Below are positions 8,689 to 17,581 of a DNA stretch of 64,000 bases, in pieces; the stretch's first letter is position 1; every line of letters begins with the position of its first letter. Source of the DNA: Streptomyces sp. V4I2. Lineage in GTDB: Bacteria > Actinomycetota > Actinomycetes > Streptomycetales > Streptomycetaceae. The position numbers were made by a program, and so were the translations under genes. The stretch is taken from assembly GCF_030817655.1 (NCBI RefSeq), contig NZ_JAUSZM010000002.1, positions 46,252 through 110,251 of the forward strand, written 5' to 3'. The notes under the pieces were generated by a model. That model did not search any database and was not told the origin of the DNA. It saw only the letters and a list, made by a program, of their open reading frames with translations.

Positions 8689-8705
8689 ATCGTGACCGTG
8701 GTCGG
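8689..8705 (+). repeat. right copy of the bracketing site
   Basis: Reads ATCGTGACCGTGGTCGG on the plus strand and matches the complement of 8236-8253 with one base missing. It is followed by further GGTCGG boxes, about 80 bases before the ATG at 8787. Confidence 0.5.
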
Positions 8706-8786
8706 CCTCTCGTGGTCGGTGGTCGGGTCGGGGTCGGCGGGTTTCCTCAAGGTCAGCAACATCCGTTCTGACCTGGGAGTTTGACC

Positions 8787-9719
8787 ATGTCTCCTGGCAA
8801 GCAGGCCTCGGAGAACGAGGCCGCTGCTCCGATGGCGGCCGGCGCCCGGCTGGAGGCGATGCGCCGCCGTGTCCGTCTTTCGCACCTGGCGTTCTGGACT
8901 GTCATCGCAGCCGGCCCGATCGCCCTGGGCCTCGCCCTCACCTCTACCCCGACCGTGGTCGAGGCGGCCACCGAGGCCAAGCCCACCGCTGTGCGCACCA
9001 CTGCGCACGCCGCCGACCCGTCCGGCTATGCGCAGCTGTTCGTAGCCGCGTGGTTGCGCAGCAGCGCGGATGACGCGACGAGTGTGCAGGCGCGGCTTGC
9101 GCAGTCGATGGCGCCCAACGTCGAACTGCCCGACCCGGCCGCTGCTGCGCAGCCCGCGCCTCAGTCCGTGACGGCGGTGCGCAGTGCGCACCGCGCCGAC
9201 GGTGCGTGGTCGGTGACGGTGGCTGCGCAGTACGCCGATCAATCGGTGCGGTACTACGCGGTGCCGGTGGCCGCCGATCGCGCAGGCGCCTCGTTCACGG
9301 TGGCCGGTGCGCCGGGCGTGGTGGCCGGCCCGGCCCGGGCCGAGGTGCCGGCGTCGTCGTATGGCGTGAGTGTCCCGGAGGGTGATCTGTCCTCCGCGCT
9401 CGAGGAGTTCCTGACCGCCTATCTGACCGGTGCCGGGGAGGTGGACCGCTACCTCGCGCCCGGCGTGCAGCTCACCGCCGTCGCCCCCGCCCCGTACACG
9501 GCGGTCACGGTGCAGCAGGTGCTCGCCGTCGAGGAGGCGGCGGCTGCCGAGCAGGTGCCGGCCGACGGCACCAAGGTGCGCATCGTCGCGTCGGTGGAAG
9601 CCCGGGACGAGGAGAGGCGGTGGCCGCTGGGTTACGAGCTCGCGTTCACGGCCCGCTCGGGCCGGTGGGAAGTCGCCGCGCTTGAGTCCGGCACCGCCCA
9701 GAACGGGGGCGTGCGGTGA
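8787..9719 (+). CDS. TcpC/VirB8-like conjugal transfer protein
   Basis: 310-residue bitopic membrane protein. A basic N-terminus (RLEAMRRRVRLSHL) leads into one transmembrane helix (residues about 34-56), then two extracytoplasmic alpha/beta domains of NTF2-like character separated by PEGDLSSALEEFLTAYLTGAGEVDRYL. This is the architecture of TcpC and VirB8, which scaffold Gram-positive type IV secretion channels. The ATG at 8787 is preceded by GGGAG and is preferred over TTG 8781. First gene of a coupled operon; its stop overlaps the next GTG. The first third is unusually rich in TGCGCA. Confidence 0.7.
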   Translation: MSPGKQASENEAAAPMAAGARLEAMRRRVRLSHLAFWTVIAAGPIALGLALTSTPTVVEAATEAKPTAVRTTAHAADPSGYAQLFVAAWLRSSADDATSVQARLAQSMAPNVELPDPAAAAQPAPQSVTAVRSAHRADGAWSVTVAAQYADQSVRYYAVPVAADRAGASFTVAGAPGVVAGPARAEVPASSYGVSVPEGDLSSALEEFLTAYLTGAGEVDRYLAPGVQLTAVAPAPYTAVTVQQVLAVEEAAAAEQVPADGTKVRIVASVEARDEERRWPLGYELAFTARSGRWEVAALESGTAQNGGVR

Positions 9720-10057
9720 ACACCGTGCACAGCGTGATCCTCGCCGGGCAGCTGGACGACCTCGGCGACTCGTGGATCAACATGTTCAAGGACTGGGCGA
9801 CCAAGGGTCTGCAGGCTGGTCTGCTCGTGCTCGTCGTCGTGATCATGATCCAGAAGTTCAGCCTCAAGGCGGGGATCGGCGCCCTGCTGCTGATGATCAT
9901 CGCGCTGGGGTTGTACAACTCCCGCGAGGACCTCTCGGGCATGTTCGAGGACGAGGTCAAAAACCCTGCCAAGGGCGGGCCCGCTGTCCCCGGCATCGTG
10001 CGCGGTTCTGATCCGGCTCTGCGGGAGCACGCTGCCGGCGCGGGAGGCTGGCTGTGA
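9716..10057 (+). CDS. small two-helix membrane protein of the transfer operon
   Basis: 113 residues, GTG start overlapping the previous stop (GTGA). Two hydrophobic helices (residues about 33-48 and 52-67: GLLVLVVVIMIQ and IGALLLMIIALGLY) follow an amphipathic N-terminus (SWINMFKDWATKGLQ). Size and position match the small membrane subunit found between TcpC- and TcpE-like genes in actinobacterial T4SS clusters. A VirB2-like role is possible but not shown. Confidence 0.55.
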   Translation: MNTVHSVILAGQLDDLGDSWINMFKDWATKGLQAGLLVLVVVIMIQKFSLKAGIGALLLMIIALGLYNSREDLSGMFEDEVKNPAKGGPAVPGIVRGSDPALREHAAGAGGWL

Positions 10058-10632
10058 GCGCCGCGGCCGCTGGGCGGGTGGGGCGCTGCTACACCGCCGC
10101 CCGACGTCACCCGTGGGTGCTGGGGAAGGTCGCGGACTGGAAGATTCCCCTCGGCCCGTATACGCCTGCGCAGATCGCGGTGGCCGTCGTCGGCGGCTTC
10201 CTTCTGGTCAAGACCATCAGCTGGTGGTCGGTGCTGGGGCCGGTCCCGATCGCGGCGTGGCTGCTGGCGATCTGGGCGGTGCGCCGTCCGAAGATCCGGG
10301 GCCGTGCCCCGGTGCAGGCCGCTTTGGGCTGGGTGCTGCTGGGATGGCAGCCGAGGGGAGGGCGGATCGGCGGGCGGGCCGCCCGCGACCGCGCTCCCCA
10401 CTCGCTGCTCGGCGGCTTCACGATCGAGGACACACCCAGCCCCGATCTGGCAGCCACCCCGTCGCGTGCGGCTCAGCGGCCCGCCGACCGGGTGCCGCAC
10501 CCGAGCCCGGCCGCCGCTTGCTCGTCCACGCCCCACCGCACGGAGTCGGCTGCTCCCCCGGCGGTGGTGGGGCCGGTGTCGGGTGTTCAGCAGTTGCTCG
10601 CGCTCGCCGAGCAGGGCGGTGGTGTGCGGTGA
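10054..10632 (+). CDS. TcpE/PrgI-like membrane protein
   Basis: 192 residues; GTG start overlaps the previous stop. The core WKIPLGPYTPAQIAVAVVGGFLLVKT and the following helix (SVLGPVPIAAWLLAIWAV) form two membrane spans with a short loop. This resembles TcpE/PrgI/VirB3-type proteins that dock the VirB4 ATPase. The C-terminal 80 residues are Pro/Ala-rich and probably cytoplasmic. The VirB4 gene follows with a GTGA overlap, supporting a VirB3-VirB4 pairing. Confidence 0.6.
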   Translation: MSAAAAGRVGRCYTAARRHPWVLGKVADWKIPLGPYTPAQIAVAVVGGFLLVKTISWWSVLGPVPIAAWLLAIWAVRRPKIRGRAPVQAALGWVLLGWQPRGGRIGGRAARDRAPHSLLGGFTIEDTPSPDLAATPSRAAQRPADRVPHPSPAAACSSTPHRTESAAPPAVVGPVSGVQQLLALAEQGGGVR

Positions 10633-13328
10633 GGGTTCCGATCCGGCACATCGCCGGGCATCTGGTGTGGGCGACGCACGGCAGCGTGTGGGCCCTCTAC
10701 CGCCTGCACCCCGGCCCGGACGCCCGCGGCCGCCGCGAGGAGACTGTCCAGGGCACGTATGTGCCGGCCGCGGTCCGCGACGAACAGCTCGCCAAGGTCA
10801 CCCACTTGATCCGCTCGCTGTCCGGGGCGCCGCGGCTGATCGGGCTGTGTGCGCAGGTCGACCCGGGCGAGATCGCCCTGCGCATGATCGAGGGCATCGA
10901 ACCGGCCGACACGGCACCGGCTGACGGCCCTCACCCGTGGGTGGAGAACGTCGAGGCCACGCTGGATCTGCTGGACGGCCAGGAGATGCACCGCCGCACG
11001 CTGTGGCTGGCGGTGCCGCTGCAGACCGATCAGGCCGGTCTGCAGGTGTCGGCGTCGCTCGGCGCGGCGTGGGCGGAGCTGTCTTCGATGCTCGGCATGC
11101 GGCCGGCGCCGGTGGCACGGCGTGAGGTGGCCAGCTACCGCGAGCAGGCCTTGCGGGTGGAGGCTGCGCTCGCCGGCGGGATCGCCTTCCGTCCGGCCCG
11201 TCCGGCAGAGGTCGTGTGGATGATCCAGCACGCTCTGCACCGCGGTCTGCCGGAGCCGCTGCTCACCGAAGCCGAGACCAGCGACCTGTACGGCGGGCAG
11301 CTCCGGGATGGTGTGCTGCGCTCCCCCAGCTACGCCGACCTTGGCCAAGTCCGCCTGCAGGAAGGAGGCATCGACCCGGAGCTGGACGACGTCGAGGACC
11401 TCAAGAGCGCGGGGCAGATCACGCGGTCGGGGCGCAAGGCGTGGTGGCGTTTGAACACCGCCTCCCCGCTGCGCAGGCGCTGGCTGCAAGTCGAATCCGA
11501 CGCCGGGGTGGGCTATCAGGCGCAGTTGGCGCTGGCCGAGTGCCCGCCCGCGGTCAGCCAGGACGCAGCCGACCTGTTCGCCCAACTGGAGACGCTCGCT
11601 TTCCCCGTCGACTACGCCGTCGATCTCACGCTCGTTCCGGCGGAGAAGGCGCGGGATCAGGTGCGGCGCAAGAAGAACGAGTTGATCGACCAGGCCGACC
11701 AGTACGACGCCCGCCCCACGGGGATGCCGGCCTCGCTGACCGAGGCCGCCCGTGACCTGGGCGAGCTGGACGCCCGCCTGTCGCGCACCTCGGTCGAGGT
11801 CGAGGTGCAGTCCGTGACCGTGCTGACGGTGTGGGGGCCGACCGCCGCCGTCTGCGACGCGCGGGCCCGCGCCCTGGCGGCGCTGCTCGGTGGCGCCGAC
11901 TACCGGGCGGTGCGCCCGGCCGGCCTGCAGGAGGCCCTCTTCACGCTGGGGCTGCCCGGCACGGTGCGGCCGGGTGTGGTGCGGGAGTTCACCCAGCACC
12001 AGGTCTCGGAGGACTGGGCGCTGGGCGGGGCCTTCACCACCGCGGAGGTCGGCGACCCGAACGGGATGTTCCTCGGCCTCGACCTGGACTGCGGCACCAG
12101 CCGCCCCGTGATGATCAACGTGGCGGATGCGCCCAAAGTGGATGCGTCCGCGTCGATGGGCATCGTCGGGGACCTGGGGGCGGGCAAGAGCGTCCTGGAG
12201 AAGCTGATCGCGGAGGCGGTGTGGGCGCGCGGCGGCTGCGCGATCTGCATCGACCGCACCCCGGTGCGCGAGTGGGCCACCTTCGCCCGTACGGCTGCGA
12301 AGGGCCGCGTCCAGATCATCGACGCCGCCAAGGCCGAGGTGTCGATCGACCCGCTGCGGATGTTCGACGGCCCCGAGGGCTGTCACTACGCGCTGTCCTA
12401 CCTCACCCTGCAGCTCGGCATCGGCCCGATGAGCACCAACGGCGAGGTCCTGCACCACGCCGTCGAGCAGGCCGCCGCCAGTGACGCCCCCTCCATGCAC
12501 CGCGTGGTGGAAGTCATCGAGGAGATGGCCGTCCGTGAGGCGGGCAAGCGGCAGGACGCGGCCGCCACCCTGGCCGGCCTCATCCGGGTGGTGTCCACCA
12601 ACTCCCTGGCCCGGATGGTGTTCGACCCGGCGCTGCCGCCGGTGCGGCTGGACGCCTCCAGCGCCTCCGACATGATCGTGATCACCACGACCGGGCTGAA
12701 GCTGCCGCCAAAGGCGGCGTTCGACAAGCCCGAGGTCCTGCACCAGCAGCCGCTGGAGGCTCTGATCGGGCGCGCGGTGCTCTATCTGATCGCCGCGATC
12801 GCCCGGCAGACCGCATTCGAGGACCCGGAGCGGTTCACCACCGTGGTCCTGGACGAGCTGTACTGGCTCACCTCGTCGGCCGAGGGCACCGCCCTGGTAC
12901 ACGAGATCCTCCACGACGGCCGCAAGCACGGCGCCGGCCTGCTCGCTGCCTCCCACGACGCCGCCGAACTCGGCCCCGACCGCGGGCTGATGGCCTACCG
13001 GGCACTCGCCCGCACGGCGGACCGTGAACGCGCCCGTCGCGGACTGGAGTTCGTCGGACTCGACCCGGGCGACCCGGAGCTGCTGCGGCTGGTGACCACC
13101 GGCCTGTCCCCCGTCGGGCAACGCGGCCGGGAGGGCGAGTTCCTGCTGACCTGCCCGCGGCAGAACACCGGCCGGGTCAAGGCCGTGATCCCGAACATCG
13201 CGCGCATCAAGTCGTCCATCACCACCACCCCGGGACGCCGCACCCACGCCGCCACGCACCCAGGTTCAGCAGCTGAGTCGCTTGCCGGTGAGGCCGTTGA
13301 TGCCCGTCCGAAGGAACACGTCCGATGA
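10629..13328 (+). CDS. VirB4-type conjugation ATPase
   Basis: 899-residue cytoplasmic ATPase that would energise the secretion channel. The N-terminal half is a VirB4/TcpF-like domain. Walker A is GDLGAGKS (about residue 513), Walker B is TTVVLDELYWL (about residue 736), followed by the sensor-like HDGRKHGAGLLAASHDAAEL. I use GTG 10629, overlapping the previous stop. A longer frame from 10113 and a long antisense frame are artefacts of GC bias. The C-terminus (PGRRTHAATH onward) is low complexity. Confidence 0.85.
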   Translation: MRVPIRHIAGHLVWATHGSVWALYRLHPGPDARGRREETVQGTYVPAAVRDEQLAKVTHLIRSLSGAPRLIGLCAQVDPGEIALRMIEGIEPADTAPADGPHPWVENVEATLDLLDGQEMHRRTLWLAVPLQTDQAGLQVSASLGAAWAELSSMLGMRPAPVARREVASYREQALRVEAALAGGIAFRPARPAEVVWMIQHALHRGLPEPLLTEAETSDLYGGQLRDGVLRSPSYADLGQVRLQEGGIDPELDDVEDLKSAGQITRSGRKAWWRLNTASPLRRRWLQVESDAGVGYQAQLALAECPPAVSQDAADLFAQLETLAFPVDYAVDLTLVPAEKARDQVRRKKNELIDQADQYDARPTGMPASLTEAARDLGELDARLSRTSVEVEVQSVTVLTVWGPTAAVCDARARALAALLGGADYRAVRPAGLQEALFTLGLPGTVRPGVVREFTQHQVSEDWALGGAFTTAEVGDPNGMFLGLDLDCGTSRPVMINVADAPKVDASASMGIVGDLGAGKSVLEKLIAEAVWARGGCAICIDRTPVREWATFARTAAKGRVQIIDAAKAEVSIDPLRMFDGPEGCHYALSYLTLQLGIGPMSTNGEVLHHAVEQAAASDAPSMHRVVEVIEEMAVREAGKRQDAAATLAGLIRVVSTNSLARMVFDPALPPVRLDASSASDMIVITTTGLKLPPKAAFDKPEVLHQQPLEALIGRAVLYLIAAIARQTAFEDPERFTTVVLDELYWLTSSAEGTALVHEILHDGRKHGAGLLAASHDAAELGPDRGLMAYRALARTADRERARRGLEFVGLDPGDPELLRLVTTGLSPVGQRGREGEFLLTCPRQNTGRVKAVIPNIARIKSSITTTPGRRTHAATHPGSAAESLAGEAVDARPKEHVR

Positions 13329-13684
13329 TCTCTTCTTCCTGGGACAGCTCCCGCCGCATCCGTGCCGCCGCGAGCGTCCTCACTGTGATCGCTGTTGCCG
13401 CCGGCGTGCTGGTCCTGGCCATCGGGATGAGCGTGCCGGAGCCGTGGTGGCCGCACACCGGGCAGGCTTTCGCCGCCGGCACCCGCCCCGCGCACGAGGA
13501 CCCGTGCGACCTGATCGTGGGACCGGCCAAGGCGTACTGCGAGCGCGGCGCTATGAACTCCGCGTCCGCCGACCACCACGCCGACGCCGCCGGAGCGGTG
13601 TGGCGGCTGGTGCTGGCCGGCGCGGGCCTGGCCGCCCTCGTGATGTGGCGGCGCCGGAGCTCTGCTGGGCAAAGGCGGCGCTGA
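13325..13684 (+). CDS. small membrane protein carrying a CxLxxGPAKxYCER motif
   Basis: 119 residues; ATG 13325 overlaps the VirB4 stop. One N-terminal helix (residues 14-35) and one C-terminal helix (about 90-107) flank an extracytoplasmic loop containing CDLIVGPAKAYCERG. The next gene product has CSLVYGPAKQYCERD in its own external region, so the two share a likely disulfide-bonded element. Function unknown; probably a channel subunit or partner of the VirB6-like protein. Confidence 0.55.
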   Translation: MISSSWDSSRRIRAAASVLTVIAVAAGVLVLAIGMSVPEPWWPHTGQAFAAGTRPAHEDPCDLIVGPAKAYCERGAMNSASADHHADAAGAVWRLVLAGAGLAALVMWRRRSSAGQRRR

Positions 13685-13685
13685 G

Positions 13686-16430
13686 ATGTTCCGTCCAGAC
13701 CGCAGGGCCCTGCGCTCGGCCGGCTTCGTGGCGCTGCTCACCGGTGTGTTCGTCATGGTGAACAGCCAGGTCGTGTACGCGGCCGGCAGCACCAGTGAGA
13801 GTGGAGATCTGCTCGCCCCGCTGAACATCACCTCCTCCGAGGGGGTGGCGATCAACGGCTACGAGCTGAACGCCGAGGGCGGTTCCATCGTCGCTTTCAA
13901 GACCCAGGCCCTGGCCTTCGCCCTGTCCGGGCTGTTCACCGTGATCCGGCTGCTGGTGGGTCTTGCGGGGTGGGCGATCGAGGTGGCTTTCCGGTTCCCG
14001 CTGCTGAAGATCCTCACCCGCCCGGCGCAGAAGGTCGCCGACACGTACGACACCGTGGTCGTCGACACGCTCGGGGTGAAGGGGCTGTTGCTGGCCTGGG
14101 CGTTCGTGTTCGCCGGTTTCATGATCGTGCGCGGCCGCGTGGGCCGTGGTCTGGGCGAGATCTTCCTGACCCTTCTGATCGGTGCGGTCGCCGCCTCGGC
14201 TCTTGTCCGCCCCGACACGCTGCTCTCCCAGGACGGGCCGTTGGGGCAGGCCCAGCAGGTGGCCGCCGAGGTCGCGCAGCAGAGTGTCAACTCCTACGAC
14301 TGGGGCGGCAAGCTCGCCAGCCTGAGCCCGTGCGACGGCATGGCCGGCATGCAGGAGGTCAAGTGCCTGGAGCGTGAGGAAGCCCAGCCGGTTTCGTCGA
14401 CCGACGTGGCCCGCCCGATCCAGGACTCGATCACCAACGCGCTGATCGTCAAGCCCTACATGCTGCTGCAGTACGGGCGCATCCTGGACCCCGCCAAGAC
14501 GGCCGACCGCAAGGCCTACGCCGTCCACCTGAAGTGGATCACGGGCGGGTACCAGGCCGGCACGACGTCGCAGGACCGGAAGGACGCCTGCAGCCTGGTT
14601 TACGGTCCGGCCAAGCAGTACTGCGAGCGCGACACCGACGAGACCCCCGAAGCAGGCGGCACGCTGCCGGAGCTCACTCCGGGCGGGGAACTGCTGGACG
14701 CCTCGAATGCGGTCGTCACCGACGAGGACCGCGAGTTCTCCGCCTTCCTGGCGGACATGAAGAAGGCCGGCGACGTGGGCACGTCCTGCGCCGACTACGC
14801 CGAGGAGCCCACCTGGTGGCGGGTCGGCGGCGCCGCCCTGCTGCTGGTCGCCGCCCTGTTCCTCTGCGGCATGCTGCTGTCCAGCGCGATCGTCCTGCTG
14901 GGCACCCAGGGCGTCTGCGCGGCGGCCGCAGCCGTCGGCGGCGTCACGTTCATCGCGGGCATGCTGCCCGGGCCCGCCCGGCAGTCGGTGTGGAAGTGGC
15001 TGTCCCTGTGGGGCATCTCGGTCCTCGCGGTGGTGGGGATCTGCGCGTTCGTGCCGTTCTTCGGGATCGCCGTGGACGCCACCCTCACCGACGGGCCCGA
15101 CCTGATGGTGGAACGGATCCTGCTGATCGACGTCCTGTCCATCGCGGGCGCCGCCGGTCACCGCCGCCTGCTGACCGGGATCACCTCCTTCGGCCGTCGC
15201 ATGGCGATGCGGATGCGCTACGCCAAGGTCGGCGGCACCCACCTGCCCGGCGACACCAGCGAGCTCGGCGCCGCGCTCGCCATGAACTCCCCGGCCGCGC
15301 TCGGCGGTTACGGCGGCGGCTTGCGCGCCTTCACCGCAGGTGGCGGCGGCCGGTACGGGATGCTCGGCACCCGCCAGCGGCTGACGGGCGCGCTCGGCTC
15401 CTTGCTCGACGGGGCGGGCATGCCGGTGGACACCGGCCGCCTGCTCGCCGATGCCACCGCGGAAGCCGGACGTGGTCTGGCCCCGCTCACCGCGGCCGCC
15501 GCCGTGGGCGCACTGGGCGCCCGGCTCGGTGCGAAGGGCGCGCACTGGCTGCTGATCGGCCGACGGCCGGACCAGGAGCAGCTGGCCACGTGGCGCAAGC
15601 CCACCGCCGACGGCGACCCGAACACGCGCGGCCCTTCGGACGGCGGGGACGGTTCAGGCGGCACAGGACCGCGGCGGCCCTCGGGCCCGCCCGACCGCTA
15701 CCGCAACGAGCAGGGCCAGGTCGTCGACCGCACCTCCGGCCAGGTGCTGCACGACCAGAACACCGACCGCACCCTGCTGTCCACCCGCGCCCACAACCGG
15801 CTGGTCCGCTTCCGCGGCTACCGCATCCTCCACCGCGGGGGCCGCACCGCATACGGGACCACGGTCGGTCTTCCCGCGAACATCCGCCGGGCCCGGTCGG
15901 GAGGCTCGCGCTATTCCCAGGACGCCCGCCAGCAGGTGCGGGTGTGGGGCAACACGGTGCGCGAGGACGGCCGGGCCTGGGCCGACACGGGCCGTCACGT
16001 GGCCCGTGTCCTGCGGGAGCACACGGACGACAGCGGTGGACCCGGCCCCTTCGTCCGCCGTCGCCTGCAAACCCGTCCCGCACCGGCACCACGGACGACC
16101 AGGTCCTCCAGTTCCCCGGCCGGCAGGAGACCGGCCTCCCCGCCGGCCAGCGCGCCCGCAGCTGCGACCATGCCTGCTGCCAGCACACGGCCGAGCGCCC
16201 CGCCCACGTCCCCGACGCGGCTCCCAGGCGGCGCGCCCCGGCGCCCGGCCGGGGCGTCACCGGACAGGTCCAGGCCGGTCTTTCCCGGAGGCGAAGGCGC
16301 CCGCAGCAGCACCCGTGACCAGGCGCGCGCCCGGTTCCAGGAGCTGATGCGGCGCACCTCGGCCGACGCCGAGCGGCTGCGCCAGGAACGCGAGCAGCGG
16401 CAGCGCGACGAGGGCGGTGACGACGCGTGA
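13686..16430 (+). CDS. VirB6/TrbL-like polytopic channel protein
   Basis: 914 residues. A signal-like first helix (FVALLTGVFVMVNSQVVYAAG) precedes membrane helices around residues 75-105, 125-170, 375-405, 412-435 and 440-470. A large external segment between the second and third groups contains CSLVYGPAKQYCERD. The C-terminal 400 residues are Gly/Pro/Arg-rich and probably cytoplasmic, ending in a charged helix (DAERLRQEREQRQRDE). The arrangement matches VirB6-like inner channel proteins of actinobacterial T4SS loci. It begins one base after the previous stop, and its stop overlaps the next GTG. Confidence 0.7.
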   Translation: MFRPDRRALRSAGFVALLTGVFVMVNSQVVYAAGSTSESGDLLAPLNITSSEGVAINGYELNAEGGSIVAFKTQALAFALSGLFTVIRLLVGLAGWAIEVAFRFPLLKILTRPAQKVADTYDTVVVDTLGVKGLLLAWAFVFAGFMIVRGRVGRGLGEIFLTLLIGAVAASALVRPDTLLSQDGPLGQAQQVAAEVAQQSVNSYDWGGKLASLSPCDGMAGMQEVKCLEREEAQPVSSTDVARPIQDSITNALIVKPYMLLQYGRILDPAKTADRKAYAVHLKWITGGYQAGTTSQDRKDACSLVYGPAKQYCERDTDETPEAGGTLPELTPGGELLDASNAVVTDEDREFSAFLADMKKAGDVGTSCADYAEEPTWWRVGGAALLLVAALFLCGMLLSSAIVLLGTQGVCAAAAAVGGVTFIAGMLPGPARQSVWKWLSLWGISVLAVVGICAFVPFFGIAVDATLTDGPDLMVERILLIDVLSIAGAAGHRRLLTGITSFGRRMAMRMRYAKVGGTHLPGDTSELGAALAMNSPAALGGYGGGLRAFTAGGGGRYGMLGTRQRLTGALGSLLDGAGMPVDTGRLLADATAEAGRGLAPLTAAAAVGALGARLGAKGAHWLLIGRRPDQEQLATWRKPTADGDPNTRGPSDGGDGSGGTGPRRPSGPPDRYRNEQGQVVDRTSGQVLHDQNTDRTLLSTRAHNRLVRFRGYRILHRGGRTAYGTTVGLPANIRRARSGGSRYSQDARQQVRVWGNTVREDGRAWADTGRHVARVLREHTDDSGGPGPFVRRRLQTRPAPAPRTTRSSSSPAGRRPASPPASAPAAATMPAASTRPSAPPTSPTRLPGGAPRRPAGASPDRSRPVFPGGEGARSSTRDQARARFQELMRRTSADAERLRQEREQRQRDEGGDDA

Positions 16431-17581
16431 GGCCGGCCCGGCACCGTAGGGCGCGGTGGGGGTGTGGGGTGGTGCTGCTGCTGTTCGCCGCCGTGTGCTG
16501 TGCCGCACCGGCAGGGAACGCGATCAGCGCGTACGTCGCGCTGAAGACGGGTGCCCAGGACGACGGCGGGATCGCCGAAGGCGGCAGCGCCGCGGACATT
16601 CCGCCCCGGATGCTGGCCGCGTACAAGAAGGCCGTCCAGCAGGCCGGCAAGCATGTGCCGAAGTGCCAGGGCATGCGCTGGCCGATCCTCGCCGGGATCG
16701 CCAAGGCCGAGTCCCACCACGCGGTGGGCCGGAACATCGCCGACAACGGTGACATCCGCCCGAAGATCTACGGGGTACTCCTCACCGGCTCCGGAGCCGG
16801 TGGCAACACCACCGTCTTCCCCGACACCGACAACGGCAAATGGGACGGCACCCCGAGCGCGGAGCGTGCCGTTGGCCCCTTCCAGTTCCTGCCCTCCACC
16901 TGGGAAGGCGTCGGCCAGGACGCAGGCGGTGACAAGACCGCCGACCCGCACAACGCCGACGACGCCGCGCTCGGCGCCGCGATCTACCTGTGCGGCAACC
17001 CGGCCCGTGACCTGACCAAGCGGGCGCAGCTGAAGGCCGCGATCTTCCAGTACAACCGGTCGCATGAGTACGTCGCCAACGTGCTGGGCTGGATCGACCA
17101 GTACACGGCGGCCGCCAAGGACCCGGACCTGAAGAACGTCACGGGCAAGGTCCGCACCGTCATCGAGGCCGCACTCTCCCAGCGCGGTGTTCCCTACTCG
17201 TGGGGCGGCGGCAACGCGGGCGGCAAGTCGACCGGCATCTGCTGCTCCCCCAGCGGCAAAAGCGGCGCAAGCATCAAGGGCTTCGACTGCTCCGGGCTGA
17301 CCCAGTACGCATACGCGAAGGCCGGCATCCGCCTGCCGCGTACCGCGGCCGCCCAGGCCGGAGCCGGCCAGCGGATCCCGGCCCGCCTCGGCACCAGCGC
17401 GCTCAAGCCCGGTGACCTCGTCTTCTACGCCACCGCTCCCGGACGCGACCAGACGATCTATCACGTCGGGATCTACCTGGGCGGCGGACAGATGGTCAAC
17501 GCTCCCCGGCCGGGGACCGTGGTGCGCCTGGACGCGGTCAGTGCGATGTCCGGCTTCGCGGGGGGAGCACGGCTGCTGTGA
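16427..17581 (+). CDS. bifunctional peptidoglycan hydrolase: lytic transglycosylase plus NlpC/P60
   Basis: 384-residue exported enzyme that would open the cell wall for the secretion channel (VirB1/TcpG role). After an N-terminal membrane helix (residues 12-33), a lytic transglycosylase domain shows LAGIAKAESHHAVG with E95 as probable acid, and GPFQFLPSTW. The C-terminal NlpC/P60 peptidase domain has Cys288 in FDCSGLTQYAYAKAG and His346 in IYHVGIYLGGG. The start is GTG 16427 overlapping the preceding stop. Both catalytic centres look intact. Confidence 0.88.
   Translation: MRPARHRRARWGCGVVLLLFAAVCCAAPAGNAISAYVALKTGAQDDGGIAEGGSAADIPPRMLAAYKKAVQQAGKHVPKCQGMRWPILAGIAKAESHHAVGRNIADNGDIRPKIYGVLLTGSGAGGNTTVFPDTDNGKWDGTPSAERAVGPFQFLPSTWEGVGQDAGGDKTADPHNADDAALGAAIYLCGNPARDLTKRAQLKAAIFQYNRSHEYVANVLGWIDQYTAAAKDPDLKNVTGKVRTVIEAALSQRGVPYSWGGGNAGGKSTGICCSPSGKSGASIKGFDCSGLTQYAYAKAGIRLPRTAAAQAGAGQRIPARLGTSALKPGDLVFYATAPGRDQTIYHVGIYLGGGQMVNAPRPGTVVRLDAVSAMSGFAGGARLL

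Noticed and set aside
10587..13259. 890-codon open frame antisense to the VirB4 gene
   Set aside because: It mirrors the VirB4 codon bias, lacks recognisable domains and shows the His/Gln/Arg-rich composition of an antisense GC artefact.
13551..15545. 664-codon leftward open frame
   Set aside because: Shadow of the VirB6-like gene; low-complexity H/Q/G/R composition.
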